Shown: positions 17,409 through 27,151, counted from the first letter of the stretch. The stretch: DNA of 48,039 nt from Desulfovibrio sp. (GCF_034006445.1 NZ_JAVESS010000021.1:1-48039), one strand, 5' to 3'. Numbers and translations are program-made. Notes: generated by a model from the sequence alone, not told the origin.

Positions 17409-18491
17409 ATGGCGCGCATTCTTTATGGCATACACGGCACCGGGCATGGACATGCCATGCGCGGATTGACCATCGCCCGCCGCCTTTCCCGCCACGAATT
17501 CCTTTTTATCGCCGATGACGATGCGCCCAAGATCCTTGAGCCGGAGTTTCCTGTTCGCCGCCTGCCCAATCTGGGCACAGTGTTCAAAAATTACAAGGTG
17601 GATTTTGCGGCCACCATCAAAAAAGCCCTGCCCATACTTTGGCATCGCCAGCGGTATATTGATCAGGTTTCGCGTCTGATTGACGAATTCAAGCCCGATG
17701 TCTGCATGACCGATCTTGAGTACTTTGTGCCCCGCGCTGCGGAAAAGGCGGGCCTGCCGTGCCTGACCCTGGATCATCAGCATGTGATCACGTGCTGCCG
17801 TCATGACCTTCCGCCGGACATGTGGTGGGACAGCTTTGTGCAAGGGCTGACGCCACGGTATCTTTTTCGTCCCACGGCAGAAAATCTCATTATTTCCTTT
17901 TACGCTCCGCCTGTCTTGCCGCAGTATAAAGCCAGAATAGCGCCGCCCATTTTGCGGGACAGCGTGTTGGCGCTGAACCCGCGTGATGACGGTCATGTGC
18001 TGGTGTACCAGAGCAATTCCACGCACCGCAAGCTGGTGGATTTTCTGCGCGCGGCCACACGCAAAACCTGCTATGTTTTCGGGTATGACCGTGAAGAAGG
18101 GCAGGAGGATAATGTCATCTTCATGCGCAAGAGCGAAGAGGGTTTTTTGCGCCTGCTGGAAGGGTGTTCATACGTCATCCAGGGGGGCGGCCACACCCTC
18201 ATGGGCGAGGCCCTGTATCTTGGAAAACCCATCCTCACCCTGCCTCTTAAAGCCATGGTGGAGCAACGCTTCAACGCATTGTACATTGAGCGCCTTGGCT
18301 ACGGCATGCAAGCCGACATGCTCACGCTGGAGCCGGAGTTGCTCCGCCGCTTTGAGGCAAAGCTTCCTGATTACAAGGCGGCCATCGCCAGAGGCAGTTT
18401 TTGTGGCAACGAAACCGTGTTCGGTCTGATTGATTATTTTATCAGGCACGGCTCCTTGCCCATAGTAGGCACGCCCAAGGTTGAAGAATAA
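17409..18491 (+). CDS. MJ1255/VC2487-type glycosyltransferase
   Basis: 360 residues, GT-B fold. The N-terminal donor-side motif GIHGTGHGHAMRGL and the C-terminal SYVIQGGGHTLMGEALYLGKP are characteristic of the MJ1255 group, related to MurG and UDP-glucuronosyltransferases. A conserved DxEYF segment (TDLEYFVPRAA) and DHQH lie between. It is probably a cytoplasmic transferase acting on a lipid or envelope acceptor; the substrate is unknown. The ribosome site AGGAAAATT precedes the ATG at 17409. It is a single gene closed by a terminator. Confidence 0.8.
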   Translation: MARILYGIHGTGHGHAMRGLTIARRLSRHEFLFIADDDAPKILEPEFPVRRLPNLGTVFKNYKVDFAATIKKALPILWHRQRYIDQVSRLIDEFKPDVCMTDLEYFVPRAAEKAGLPCLTLDHQHVITCCRHDLPPDMWWDSFVQGLTPRYLFRPTAENLIISFYAPPVLPQYKARIAPPILRDSVLALNPRDDGHVLVYQSNSTHRKLVDFLRAATRKTCYVFGYDREEGQEDNVIFMRKSEEGFLRLLEGCSYVIQGGGHTLMGEALYLGKPILTLPLKAMVEQRFNALYIERLGYGMQADMLTLEPELLRRFEAKLPDYKAAIARGSFCGNETVFGLIDYFIRHGSLPIVGTPKVEE

Positions 18492-18528
18492 GCTGAAGCA
18501 TCTTGCGAAAAAGTTAAAGTAAAACTTT

Positions 18529-18555
18529 AAGGCTGCCTACAAGGCCGCCTTTTTG
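18529..18555 (+). terminator. Terminator of the glycosyltransferase gene
   Basis: AAGGC-T-GCCT-ACA-AGGC-C-GCCTT stem with one mismatch, followed by a T-run (TTTT), 38 bases after the stop codon. Confidence 0.7.
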
Positions 18556-18629
18556 CTGGAGTATTTTAATTTGAAATGAGTTAAAATGCTCTGCAGGGAT
18601 TGTTCTGAAAATCCTTGCCACGAGATGCT

Positions 18630-19781
18630 TTAGTTGACCGTTGGCGTAAAATGCACTTTGACAACAAGAACTTCGGCGCGCGATGTGTTGCGCATGGGCG
18701 GGCCCCAGGTGCCGATTCCTGCTGATACCACAGAATGGAGCCCATTTTTGGTCAGCAGGCCCAGCGGGTTTTCATACAGATTCTCCACCACCCAGTGAAA
18801 AGGCCATAGCTGGCCGTAGTGTGTGTGCCCGGAAAGTTCCAGCACCGCCCCTGCCGTGCGCGCCTCATCCAGTGAAGAAGGCTGGTGGTCCATGACCAAG
18901 AGCGGCAAATTGCCATGCTCCGGCGGCAGATCAGCAAGGATTTCTTTGAGGCTTTTGCGCGAACTCCCGGAAAACATGTGGCCGCTCAAATCATCTCTGC
19001 CAGCCAGTACCAAGGCATTGTCCAGGACATGCCACTGGTCGCGCAGTACCCGCATGCCGCTGCGGCGCAGGATATCAAGACTGTCATCGATGGGGCCGGA
19101 GATGTATTCATGGTTGCCCGGTACCGCCCAATGGCCCAGCCGGGGCTGTATGCGGGCCAGGGCTGCGGCCATGGCTTCCACGTCAACCAGAACATGGTCA
19201 TCAAGAATGTCGCCAACGTAGAGGATGGCATCGGGCTTGTAGGGAGCCAGCAGATCCATGGCGCGCACAAGGCGCGGGGCCGTGATGATCCGCCCAAGAT
19301 GCAAGTCTGCCAGTACGCCGAGGACAAGGGGCGAATGCGTGTACTGCCGGGCTACGGGCTTGTTGGTGCGTATGGTCAGATCGTACTGCCGCACCACAGG
19401 GTAGGCGGCATTGAACCAACTGGCGCAGCCGATGACGAAGGGCAGGCCAATAACTATCAGGGTGGCTCCCCAGCGGGGAGAAGTGGGGGGATCCGCCCAC
19501 AGGCGGCTTGCCAGCCCCCAGATGTCCATAAGTAGCACCAGGCAAAAAACATAGAAAAGCATACCCAGCCAGAACGATCCCGCCCGCAGCAACCAGACCT
19601 CGATGGCGGAATCGCCGCCAAGCTTGTACAGCAGGGGAAATGACGCGCCAAGCACAGCCACCGTGAGGCAGAGCGCCGGTCGCAGCCAGCCCGTATGGTC
19701 AAGTGCGCGCCATAGCCACCAGGCAATCCATCCATTGGCGAGGACAAGGGCAAACCCTGTCACAACGAAAAATTTTACCAT
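18630..19781 (-). CDS. Membrane-anchored calcineurin-like phosphoesterase (YkuE-like)
   Basis: 383 residues. The N-terminal ~140 hold about four transmembrane helices. The phosphoesterase domain follows: VLADLHLGR, YVGDILDDH, VPGNHEYISGP, VMDHQPSSLDEA and LSGHTHYGQLWPF, which supply all metal ligands. The pattern matches YkuE/UDP-2,3-diacylglucosamine-pyrophosphatase-like membrane phosphoesterases. The substrate is unknown; a lipid or cell-envelope phosphate is plausible. It follows dnaE by 13 bases on the same strand and is probably co-transcribed. The ribosome site AAGG lies about 13 bases before the ATG. Confidence 0.8.
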   Translation of the reverse strand: MVKFFVVTGFALVLANGWIAWWLWRALDHTGWLRPALCLTVAVLGASFPLLYKLGGDSAIEVWLLRAGSFWLGMLFYVFCLVLLMDIWGLASRLWADPPTSPRWGATLIVIGLPFVIGCASWFNAAYPVVRQYDLTIRTNKPVARQYTHSPLVLGVLADLHLGRIITAPRLVRAMDLLAPYKPDAILYVGDILDDHVLVDVEAMAAALARIQPRLGHWAVPGNHEYISGPIDDSLDILRRSGMRVLRDQWHVLDNALVLAGRDDLSGHMFSGSSRKSLKEILADLPPEHGNLPLLVMDHQPSSLDEARTAGAVLELSGHTHYGQLWPFHWVVENLYENPLGLLTKNGLHSVVSAGIGTWGPPMRNTSRAEVLVVKVHFTPTVN

Positions 19782-19794
19782 AAATGGATGTGCC

Positions 19795-22700
19795 TTATGA
19801 AGCCCATGCGGCTATGGCCTTGTCCAGTTCCGGGCCAGGGCTGACCTTGAGGTTATTGTCCAGGTGCAGATGGCAGACGTGTCCTTCAAGGCAGACCTGA
19901 GCGTGAGTTTCCACGGGGCCAGGATGGTTTTCAAGGATGTTGCGCAGCGCCAGCAAGTCCTCCCGGCCCATGCGGTGCGAGGGAATCTGCACGCATACCG
20001 GGGTATCGTTAAGCCCGCAGCACTCTGCCATCAGCAGCAGACTTTGCCCCAGAAGCTTGAGTTCGCGAGGGGCGTCCTCATTGTCTTCGTCCAGATCGCG
20101 GCTGTCTTCCGGCTCCTTGTCAAGCCTGGCGGTAAGGCACAGCGGCTGCTCAGAATGGAGCAGCTGACGAACTTCCGCATAGCTGCGGGGGAAAAAGGTC
20201 ACCTCGCCATGACCTGTGAGGTCTTCAATGGCCGCAAAAGCCATACGCTCGCCCTTGCTCTTGGTAATAACCTCGCGAATGCCGGTTACAAGCACGGCGC
20301 AGCGCACCTCGGCGCCGGGAAACATGTCTCGGGCGTCTTCAAGGGTTGTGAGTCCCAGACGGCGAATTTCACGCAAATAGGGTTGCAGCGGATGGCTTGT
20401 AAGAAAGAAGCCCAGAGCTTCTTTTTCGGCGCGCAGTTTGTCTTCGTCGGGCATTTCGGGCAGGTCGGCTTCAGGGCAGTCGAGTCCTATGCCGGGCTGC
20501 GGGGCGCTTTCCATTGCCGGAGCCATGGCCAGCAGGGACACTTGGTTGGAGTTTTTGTCCTTGGCCTTTTTCTGCGCGCGGGAGACCACCGCCTCAAGCG
20601 AGGCCAGCATGGCGGCGCGGGGCACGCCAAAGCAGTCGCAAGCGCCGCCCTTGATAAGAGACTCCAGAACGCGTTTGGTGACCTTGCGCAGGTTCACGCG
20701 GCAGCACAGGTCGAAGAGCGAGGCGAATTCTCCCTCAGCCATGCGGGATTCCACCAGTTCGCGGATGGCTTCGTCGCCCACGTTCTTGATGCCGCCCAGC
20801 CCGAATACGACCTTGCCTTCAAAGGCCGTAAACTCACGCTGGCTGCGATTCACTGAAGGCTGCACAACATCAATGCCCATGTCTTTGCAGCAGGAGACGT
20901 ATTTGAGCAGCTTGTCCTGATTGCCCATTTCCGAGGTGAGCAGGGCAGCCATAAATTCAACTTTAAAGTGAACCTTGAGATAGGCGGTGTAGTAGGAAAT
21001 GAGAGCATAGGCGGCAGAGTGCGACTTGTTGAAGCCGTATTCCGCAAATTTTTCCATCAAGTCGAATATTTCGTTGGCCTTGTCTTCGCTGATGCCGTTG
21101 CTTGTGGCGCCGGCCACAAAGGTGACGCGCTCCTTGGCCATGGCTTCGGCCTTTTTCTTGCCCATGGCGCGGCGCAGCAGGTCGGCGCCGCCCAGCGTGT
21201 AGCTGGCGATAATCTGGGCAATCTGCATGACCTGTTCCTGGTACACGATAACGCCGTAGGTGTCGCGCAGGCAGTCCGTAAGCGAGTCATGGGGGTAGAT
21301 GACGGGCACCTGGCCGTGTTTGCGCTTGATGAATTCGTCAACCATGCCGGAGCCGAGAGGGCCGGGCCGATAAAGCGCCAGCATGGCGATGATATCTTCA
21401 AAACACGTGGGCCGCAGCATGCGCAGATACTGGCGCATGCCCGAGCTTTCCACCTGAAAGACGCCATCGGTCTCGCCCCTGGCGTACAGGTCGTACGTTT
21501 CGGTATCGGTGAGCGGCAGATTGTCCAGATCCGGCGGGGATTGCCCCTGAAGGCTGATGTTGTCCAGAGTATCCTGAATCAGGGTCATGGTCTTGAGGCC
21601 CAGAAAGTCGAACTTCACCAGCCCGGCTTTTTCGGTCATGGGGCCGTCGAACTGGGTCACAAGTTCGCCGCGTTTGCCAAGATAGAGGGGCAGGTATTCC
21701 TCCATGGGCTTGTCGGACACCACAAGACCTGCGGCATGGGTGGAAGCGTGGCGCGCGAGCCCTTCAAGCCGACGTGCCGTATCCAGCAGATGCTTGACCT
21801 GCTGGTCTTCAAGGTAGAGCTTTTCCAGTTCGGGTTCGGCTTCTAGCGCCTTCTTGATGGTCATCTTGAGGTCGGCGGGCACCAGCTTGGCAATGCGGTC
21901 GGTTTCGGCAAAGCTCATGCCCAGCGCACGGCCCACGTCGCGCACCACGCCCTTGGCCTTCATGGTGCCAAAGGTGGTGATTTGCGCCACCGAGCCCTCG
22001 CCGTAGGTTTCAACCATATGTCTGATGACGTCGCCACGCCGGCGTTCGCAGAAGTCGACGTCGATATCGGGCAGGGACACGCGTTCGCTGTTCAAAAAGC
22101 GTTCAAACAGCAGGTTGTAGGGGATGGGGTCAAGGTTGGTGATGCGCAAGGCCCATGCCACCAGTGACCCGGCGGCTGATCCGCGCCCCGGCCCCACAGG
22201 AATATTGTTGTTTTTTGCCCAGTTGATGAATTCCTGCACGATGAGGAAGTAACTTGGAAAGCCCATTTCCAGAATGACGCGCAGTTCGTACTGCAGGCGT
22301 TCACGGTACATGTCGGCGTTGATGGAAGCCCGATCCGGGTGTTTTTCCAGCCTTTTTTCAAGACCATCTTCGGCCAGACGGCGGAATTCCGATTCCATGC
22401 TGGCCCCTTCGGGCAACTGGTACACGGGGAAATAATGGTTGCCGAAGTCCAGAGCCACATTGCATTCCTCGGCGATGCGCATGGTGTTGGACAGCGCTTC
22501 GGGCACATGGCTGAATGACTTTTCCATTTCTTCAATGGACTTGTAGTACAACTCATGGGTGCCGAACTTCATGCGTTTGGGGTCATCCATGGTGGTCTGC
22601 GTCTGAATGCAGAGCAGAACTTCATGGGCTTCGGCATCGTCTGCGCCAAGGTAATGGCAGTCGTTGGTGGCCACCAGGGGCAGCTTGCAGGTTTCGGCCA

Positions 22701-23277
22701 GCTCCATAAGGGCAATATTGGCTTTTTCCTGTTCTTTCAGTCCGTTGGATTGCAACTCAAGGTAAAACCGGCCAGGGTAGATGCTGGCGTACTCCAGGGT
22801 GAGCTTTTTGGCGAGATCCATATTGTCGGCCAAAATGGCGCGGGGGATTTCGCCAGCGATGCAGGCTGAAAGGCAGGTAAGCCCTTCGGAGTATTTGCGC
22901 AGCAGGGCCTTGTCCACGCGGGGTTTGTAGTAAAAACCCTCAAGAAAGCCGTGGCTTACCAGTTTAACAAGGTTGTGGTAGCCTGTTTTGTTCTGGGCCA
23001 GCAAAATAAGGTGGTTACGCTTGCGGGCCAGAGGAGATTCCGTTTTTTTGTCCGTATGGTCATGGCAGACGTAAACTTCGCAGCCGAATATGGGCTTGAT
23101 GCCGAAGTCTTTGCAGCCCTGGTAAAAGTAGGCTGCGCCAAAAAGATTGCCATGGTCTGTGATGGCGCAGGCGGGCATGCCGAAATCCTTGGCGCGGGCA
23201 CAAAGATCCTTGATGCGTATGGCGCCATCCAGGAGGCTGTATTCGGTATGGCAATGCAAATGAACGAAATCGGACAT
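19795..23277 (-). CDS. dnaE: DNA polymerase III alpha subunit
   Basis: 1160 residues, the same length as the E. coli enzyme. The N-terminal PHP domain has HLHCHTEYSLLDG and ITDHGNLFG. The palm has PDIDVDFCERRRGDV with catalytic Asp residues near 405-407, and a third Asp in the FDFLGLKTM region. The little finger, tandem helix-hairpin-helix region and C-terminal OB-fold (about 980-1060) follow. It is the catalytic subunit of the replicative polymerase. I chose the ATG at 23277 with CGGAGA upstream; 20 extra codons in the longer frame have no support. The phosphoesterase gene follows closely. Confidence 0.97.
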   Translation of the reverse strand: MSDFVHLHCHTEYSLLDGAIRIKDLCARAKDFGMPACAITDHGNLFGAAYFYQGCKDFGIKPIFGCEVYVCHDHTDKKTESPLARKRNHLILLAQNKTGYHNLVKLVSHGFLEGFYYKPRVDKALLRKYSEGLTCLSACIAGEIPRAILADNMDLAKKLTLEYASIYPGRFYLELQSNGLKEQEKANIALMELAETCKLPLVATNDCHYLGADDAEAHEVLLCIQTQTTMDDPKRMKFGTHELYYKSIEEMEKSFSHVPEALSNTMRIAEECNVALDFGNHYFPVYQLPEGASMESEFRRLAEDGLEKRLEKHPDRASINADMYRERLQYELRVILEMGFPSYFLIVQEFINWAKNNNIPVGPGRGSAAGSLVAWALRITNLDPIPYNLLFERFLNSERVSLPDIDVDFCERRRGDVIRHMVETYGEGSVAQITTFGTMKAKGVVRDVGRALGMSFAETDRIAKLVPADLKMTIKKALEAEPELEKLYLEDQQVKHLLDTARRLEGLARHASTHAAGLVVSDKPMEEYLPLYLGKRGELVTQFDGPMTEKAGLVKFDFLGLKTMTLIQDTLDNISLQGQSPPDLDNLPLTDTETYDLYARGETDGVFQVESSGMRQYLRMLRPTCFEDIIAMLALYRPGPLGSGMVDEFIKRKHGQVPVIYPHDSLTDCLRDTYGVIVYQEQVMQIAQIIASYTLGGADLLRRAMGKKKAEAMAKERVTFVAGATSNGISEDKANEIFDLMEKFAEYGFNKSHSAAYALISYYTAYLKVHFKVEFMAALLTSEMGNQDKLLKYVSCCKDMGIDVVQPSVNRSQREFTAFEGKVVFGLGGIKNVGDEAIRELVESRMAEGEFASLFDLCCRVNLRKVTKRVLESLIKGGACDCFGVPRAAMLASLEAVVSRAQKKAKDKNSNQVSLLAMAPAMESAPQPGIGLDCPEADLPEMPDEDKLRAEKEALGFFLTSHPLQPYLREIRRLGLTTLEDARDMFPGAEVRCAVLVTGIREVITKSKGERMAFAAIEDLTGHGEVTFFPRSYAEVRQLLHSEQPLCLTARLDKEPEDSRDLDEDNEDAPRELKLLGQSLLLMAECCGLNDTPVCVQIPSHRMGREDLLALRNILENHPGPVETHAQVCLEGHVCHLHLDNNLKVSPGPELDKAIAAWAS

Positions 23278-23453
23278 GAAATCTCCGGAAATGCTGTATA
23301 AAGAATGGATTGAAGCGTGTGGTGCGGTGGGCCGCAAGCGCGCAGCGAGTGTGAGTGGTCTTTATAGCAAATGAGTCACCATGCCTCAAGCGGTTGATAG
23401 TCGTGCGGGCCCGGCGCATTGCCTTGCGTTCCGGCTGGGCGTATAAAAAAGTC

Positions 23454-24275
23454 ATGGAAACGAGTACGGTAAACGCGTGCGATATCAGCGCGCATGAAAA
23501 TTGGTTTGCGGTATATGCTGCCAGCAAGTGTGCGGAGGAGTCGGCCAATCCCCGTGGCGATGTGGGGCCTATGCACCTGAAAATACGGCATAGTATGGCT
23601 GTACTGGAGAATGCCAGGCGCATGGCTGCCTGCGAGAATTTTTCTTCTGTGCAGCGGCGTGTCTGCCTGCTTGCTGCGCTGTATCATGATGTGGGGCGGT
23701 TTGAACAATATTTGCGGTTTCATACCTTCAAGGACAAAGAATCGTGCGATCACGGCCAGATGGGGGTGCGCATCCTCAAGCAGGAAAAGCGCCTCAATGA
23801 TGAAGCCCCTCTTGTGCGCAAAGCTGTATTGGCTGCTGTGGCGCTGCACAACCGTTTCGCATTGCCCCAAGGATTGCCGGAACTAACGGCAACAGCCGCC
23901 CATGTTGTACGCGATGCCGACAAACTGGATATTCTGCGCGTCATGGACGAACATTTGAGCGGCCCAGGCCCCTACAACCCCACCGTTGTGCTGAGCCTGC
24001 CCGATACGCCCGGCGTTTACAGCGAGGCAGTGCTGCGGGCGGCGCGTGAGGGACGTGTGGCAGCCTATGCGGACCTGCGCAGCGTCAATGATTTTCGCCT
24101 GCTGTTGGGAACCTGGTTTTTCGACATGCATTTTGCCTCAAGCCGCCGCCAGTTTGTGGAGGACGGCCATGCCTTGAACCTTTTGCGTGGTCTGACCACG
24201 AGCGCTCCCTATGGACAGGTCAGGCAGGCGATGCTTGAAAAACTTGGAGCGCTGCATGACACGGCATCACTCTGA
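23454..24275 (+). CDS. HD-domain metal-dependent phosphohydrolase
   Basis: 273 residues. The HD signature has a first His at about 46 (IRHSMAV), HD at 78-79 (ALYHDVGRFEQ), a later His in ALHNRF, and Asp in RDADKLDILR. The segment RFHTFKDKESCDHGQMGVRIL is typical of a small HD family in Desulfovibrio and other anaerobes. The likely activity is a phosphohydrolase on a nucleotide, but the substrate is unknown. The start is uncertain: the frame stays open 33 codons further, to 23355, and neither start has a good ribosome site. The gene is divergent from dnaE, and its 3' end overlaps a small ORF. Confidence 0.75.
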   Translation: METSTVNACDISAHENWFAVYAASKCAEESANPRGDVGPMHLKIRHSMAVLENARRMAACENFSSVQRRVCLLAALYHDVGRFEQYLRFHTFKDKESCDHGQMGVRILKQEKRLNDEAPLVRKAVLAAVALHNRFALPQGLPELTATAAHVVRDADKLDILRVMDEHLSGPGPYNPTVVLSLPDTPGVYSEAVLRAAREGRVAAYADLRSVNDFRLLLGTWFFDMHFASSRRQFVEDGHALNLLRGLTTSAPYGQVRQAMLEKLGALHDTASL

Positions 24276-24447
24276 AACTGTGCCCGTGACCCTCCCAGGT
24301 CTGCAGCCTGGTCAGAATTCGGGCAAAAATTGGGGCCAGAATTTGAGCCAGAAGCCCGACCAGAAGCCGGGTCAGGATCCGGGCCAGAATCCGGGTCAGG
24401 ATCCGGGCCAGAAGTTCGGGGCTTGCGCGAGGCCGGCAAAACAATGA
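24256..24447 (+). CDS. Small overlapping ORF with PGQ repeats
   Basis: 63 codons in a different frame from the HD gene, overlapping its last 20 bases. It has GGAG ten bases before the ATG. The product is polar and repetitive: Gln-Asn/Asp-Pro-Gly units such as PGQDPGQNPGQDPGQ. Its stop overlaps the ATG of the next gene as ATGA. It may be a genuine coupling peptide or an incidental translation of a DNA repeat. Confidence 0.4.
   Translation: MTRHHSETVPVTLPGLQPGQNSGKNWGQNLSQKPDQKPGQDPGQNPGQDPGQKFGACARPAKQ
24310..24420. repeat. 12/24-bp tandem repeat array
   Basis: Degenerate units of the type CAGGATCCGGGC and CAGAATCCGGGT. The best pair is a 24-bp duplication (24367-24390 and 24391-24414, 23 of 24 identical). 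Periods are multiples of three, so the PGQ reading frame is preserved across units. Confidence 0.85.
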
Positions 24448-24929
24448 ATACCCTGCACAGTGACCAGCCAGCTTGGAGGGGCTTGACGGATCTTCCCGAA
24501 CCCCCACGTTTTTTTCCGTCAGCCACGCTTGCGGCCAGAATTCCCTGGCCTGTTGAAGCCCTGTCCGCACCGCTCAATCCTGCTCCTGAATCCCTGTACA
24601 GCATGCTTGGCGCGCCCTGGCCGCTTTTGCGCATGGCGTACAGGCTTTTTTATCTTTCGCAGCCCCAAGGCGAGGCTCTTCTGAGCCTTGCGCTTACCGC
24701 CGCAAGAGAGGTGCTGGTGGCGGATTTCAAATGTGCCGAACGTAATCTGGAGTTGCCTTGTGTTGCCGCTGCCGCGTGTCTGCGGGAGATCTGCGGGGCC
24801 CGGAGCACGTCATTTATGCGCGCTGGCGGACTTGAGGGCATGGTTCACCGTCTGGGACTGACGGTTTCAGAGCGCCATCCCCTTCTTGGCGGAGCGGCGG
24901 TGTTATTGAGGCTGCACGCAGCGCGCTGA
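24444..24929 (+). CDS. Hypothetical protein downstream of the HD gene
   Basis: 161 residues with no domain I recognise. It has an N-terminal proline-rich part and a helical, Ala/Leu-rich remainder containing CVAAAACLREICG and ending in HPLLGGAAVLLRLHAAR. The start is chosen at the ATGA overlap with the small repeat ORF; upstream codons in the same frame run through the repeat. It is convergent with the DUF3179 gene and ends 18 bases before that gene's stop. Confidence 0.55.
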   Translation: MNTLHSDQPAWRGLTDLPEPPRFFPSATLAARIPWPVEALSAPLNPAPESLYSMLGAPWPLLRMAYRLFYLSQPQGEALLSLALTAAREVLVADFKCAERNLELPCVAAAACLREICGARSTSFMRAGGLEGMVHRLGLTVSERHPLLGGAAVLLRLHAAR

Positions 24930-24947
24930 TCGGGCTGCAACTGCGGC

Positions 24948-26162
24948 TCACTGCCCCGCAGGCGTCGTGGAAATGGGCGAAGCCCCGGGTGCAGGCGCGG
25001 CACGGGAGTCACTGCCGGGCGCATCGGGTGAAAGCAGGCTTTCCGGCACAACGCCGGGCCCAGGCACGGTAAGCGTTTCAGGATTAATGCTGTACCATGC
25101 AAACCACATGGAATAGCCACCGAAGTATTCCGGCATTGACGCGCCCTTCATGTTGCCATCAACTGCCGCACCTGTCGCGGGATCCCATATGCTGCGGGTC
25201 TTCAGATCCATAAGTTTGCCGTAGCGGCTGATGAACAGGAAAGGTTCGGCCCATATCTGGCGGTTGAACACGCGCACCACGTTGAGCTTGGGATCGTGCG
25301 TGGCCAGCAGGGCGTGCGGCCCTGCAAAAAAATTCACCGCGCCCTTTTTTTTCACATAGGCCACATCAATGGCCAGCAAATAGCCTTCATATTCCAGGCA
25401 AAGCATGTTGGCCTTGCGTTGAAAGCGCTTGTCCATCCGCTGAACGGGGTAGATGAGCCTGTCGTTGTCGTAATAGTTACCCTTGCGCAGGTAGTTGCCG
25501 TAAGGATCACGCCCGTAAGGGCGGGTTCCGGCAGGCTTGCCCATCACCGGCGCATTGGGATACACGCTGCGAGCCGCGCCCCAGTTTGTCCAGAATACGG
25601 GAACGGTGGGCAAACCTCTGCCCATAAGGGGGCCGTCAAAGGCCATGCCTGTTTCCTGCAGCCACAGACTGCCCGAATTTCGGTCAATGAGTACGCTGTT
25701 GCCGTCATAAAGGCGGCCTTCGACATCAAAAATAAGATTAAGGCCGCCCATGGAGGCGTTGTAGGCCATCAGCGTACCGGTGGTGGGGCAGTAGGTAATG
25801 GCATAGGCCACATCATCAACCACCTCGTTGACCACCTGATGCCAGACCATGAATCGTTGTGGATAGATGTGCGGCCCATTGGGCAGCATGACCACAAAAA
25901 CGACTTCTTCGGCGCTGGTGTTGAGGTCGGCATCCATTACGCGGTCATAGCGGGGTCTGTACAGCGAGGGGATGGCCCCGTATTTGACGCCGGTTTCCAC
26001 CAGCTTGCCCATAATGGCCGCCAGTTCCTCCATGCTTTTGGGGCGGGCCTGGGCTTCGGGCAGGCAGACGATGAGCATCAGCAGCGGCAGAAAGAGCCTG
26101 AGAAAAATGCGGGAAAGCGCGTGGCGCTTCATATGGGCAGGGGATTTTTTTGCCATAAGCAT
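24948..26162 (-). CDS. DUF3179 family exported protein
   Basis: 404 residues. A hydrophobic export signal (IFLRLFLPLLMLIVCLPEA) is followed by the DUF3179 body: AITYCPTTGTLMAYN with the conserved Cys, LWLQETGMAFDGPLMG, PVFWTNW, and PYGNY-Y-ND towards the middle. These proteins are envelope-located and of unknown function. I chose the ATG at 26162 because AGGA lies 10 bases upstream; the longer frame adds 35 residues. The C-terminus is a Pro/Ala-rich tail. It follows rfbD on the same strand by about 100 bases. Confidence 0.8.
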   Translation of the reverse strand: MLMAKKSPAHMKRHALSRIFLRLFLPLLMLIVCLPEAQARPKSMEELAAIMGKLVETGVKYGAIPSLYRPRYDRVMDADLNTSAEEVVFVVMLPNGPHIYPQRFMVWHQVVNEVVDDVAYAITYCPTTGTLMAYNASMGGLNLIFDVEGRLYDGNSVLIDRNSGSLWLQETGMAFDGPLMGRGLPTVPVFWTNWGAARSVYPNAPVMGKPAGTRPYGRDPYGNYLRKGNYYDNDRLIYPVQRMDKRFQRKANMLCLEYEGYLLAIDVAYVKKKGAVNFFAGPHALLATHDPKLNVVRVFNRQIWAEPFLFISRYGKLMDLKTRSIWDPATGAAVDGNMKGASMPEYFGGYSMWFAWYSINPETLTVPGPGVVPESLLSPDAPGSDSRAAPAPGASPISTTPAGQ

Positions 26163-26263
26163 ACGTTTTCCTGACGTAGCGCGCATTGCCGCCCGGCTGG
26201 CCTGTACGGCGAAAGTTGCAAGGGCTTGGCGCAAGGCCAGGAGGCGTATGCTCCAGCCTGCTG

Positions 26264-27151
26264 TCAATGCAGATCCTTTTCCTTGCGGTGCGTGGGCAGG
26301 TAATCGCTGTAGATGTAGTCGCGCAAGGCCTGAGGCCAGGGGCGGGGTTTTTTGCCGAGAAATGCGCTCAGCTTGCTGTTATCCAGTACGGAAAACGCCG
26401 GGCGTCGCGCCTTTTGCGGCCACTGACCAGAATCAATGGGCACAACCCGGCAGGAAGCTGCGGCCAGCGCAATGGATTCACACGCCAGTTCACACCAGCT
26501 GGCCTGGCCGCTGTTGACGGCGTGCCAAAGGCCCGTAGCCTGCTTTTCGGCCAGTGCGGCGCTCCATTGGGCCAGATCCATGCTGTAGGTTGGTGAGCCT
26601 ACCTGATCATACACAACATTGATGGCGTCACGTTTCACACAAGCCGCCACAATGGTATCCACAAAGTTTTTTCGTCCCGGGCCGAAAAGCCAGGCCGTGC
26701 GCAGTACACAGGAGCGTTCTGGCAGGCTGCGCAGCACGGCCTGTTCGCCTTCCAGCTTGGTGCGGCCATAGACGGACTGCGGGTGCACCTCATCACTTTC
26801 GGTCAAGGGCGTTTCGCCATGACCGGAAAAGACAAAATCTGTGCTGTAATGGAGCAGGTGCCCGTGCCCGAGAGAGTGCAGAATGTGCGCCAGCGCATCC
26901 GGCAAGGCCCGGTTAAGCTCGCAGGCAGCTTCAGCATCATCTTCGGCGGCGTCCACAGCGGTATATCCCACGGCGTTAAAAACCACATCGGCGTGAGCCG
27001 CGCGAAGACGGGATTGCAGAAAATCAAAATCCAGCACGTTGCCGTCCTGCCGCCCCAATGTCTCAACCTGCCAGCCCCGTGCCGAAAGAACGTGCACAAG
27101 AGCCTGCCCCAACAGACCGGTTGCGCCACCTAAAATCAGCGCCTTTGCCAT
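26264..27151 (-). CDS. rfbD: dTDP-4-dehydrorhamnose reductase
   Basis: 295 residues, short-chain dehydrogenase/reductase of the RmlD group. The Rossmann motif GGATGLLGQAL is at the N-terminus. It has NAVGYTAVDAAEDD, then the catalytic set STDFVFSG and YGRTKLEGE (Tyr-x3-Lys), and LRTAWLFGPG. It reduces dTDP-4-dehydro-L-rhamnose to dTDP-L-rhamnose for O-antigen or other surface polysaccharides. The partner genes rfbA, rfbB and rfbC are not in this window, so it is an isolated copy here. A G-rich ribosome site precedes the ATG. Confidence 0.9.
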   Translation of the reverse strand: MAKALILGGATGLLGQALVHVLSARGWQVETLGRQDGNVLDFDFLQSRLRAAHADVVFNAVGYTAVDAAEDDAEAACELNRALPDALAHILHSLGHGHLLHYSTDFVFSGHGETPLTESDEVHPQSVYGRTKLEGEQAVLRSLPERSCVLRTAWLFGPGRKNFVDTIVAACVKRDAINVVYDQVGSPTYSMDLAQWSAALAEKQATGLWHAVNSGQASWCELACESIALAAASCRVVPIDSGQWPQKARRPAFSVLDNSKLSAFLGKKPRPWPQALRDYIYSDYLPTHRKEKDLH

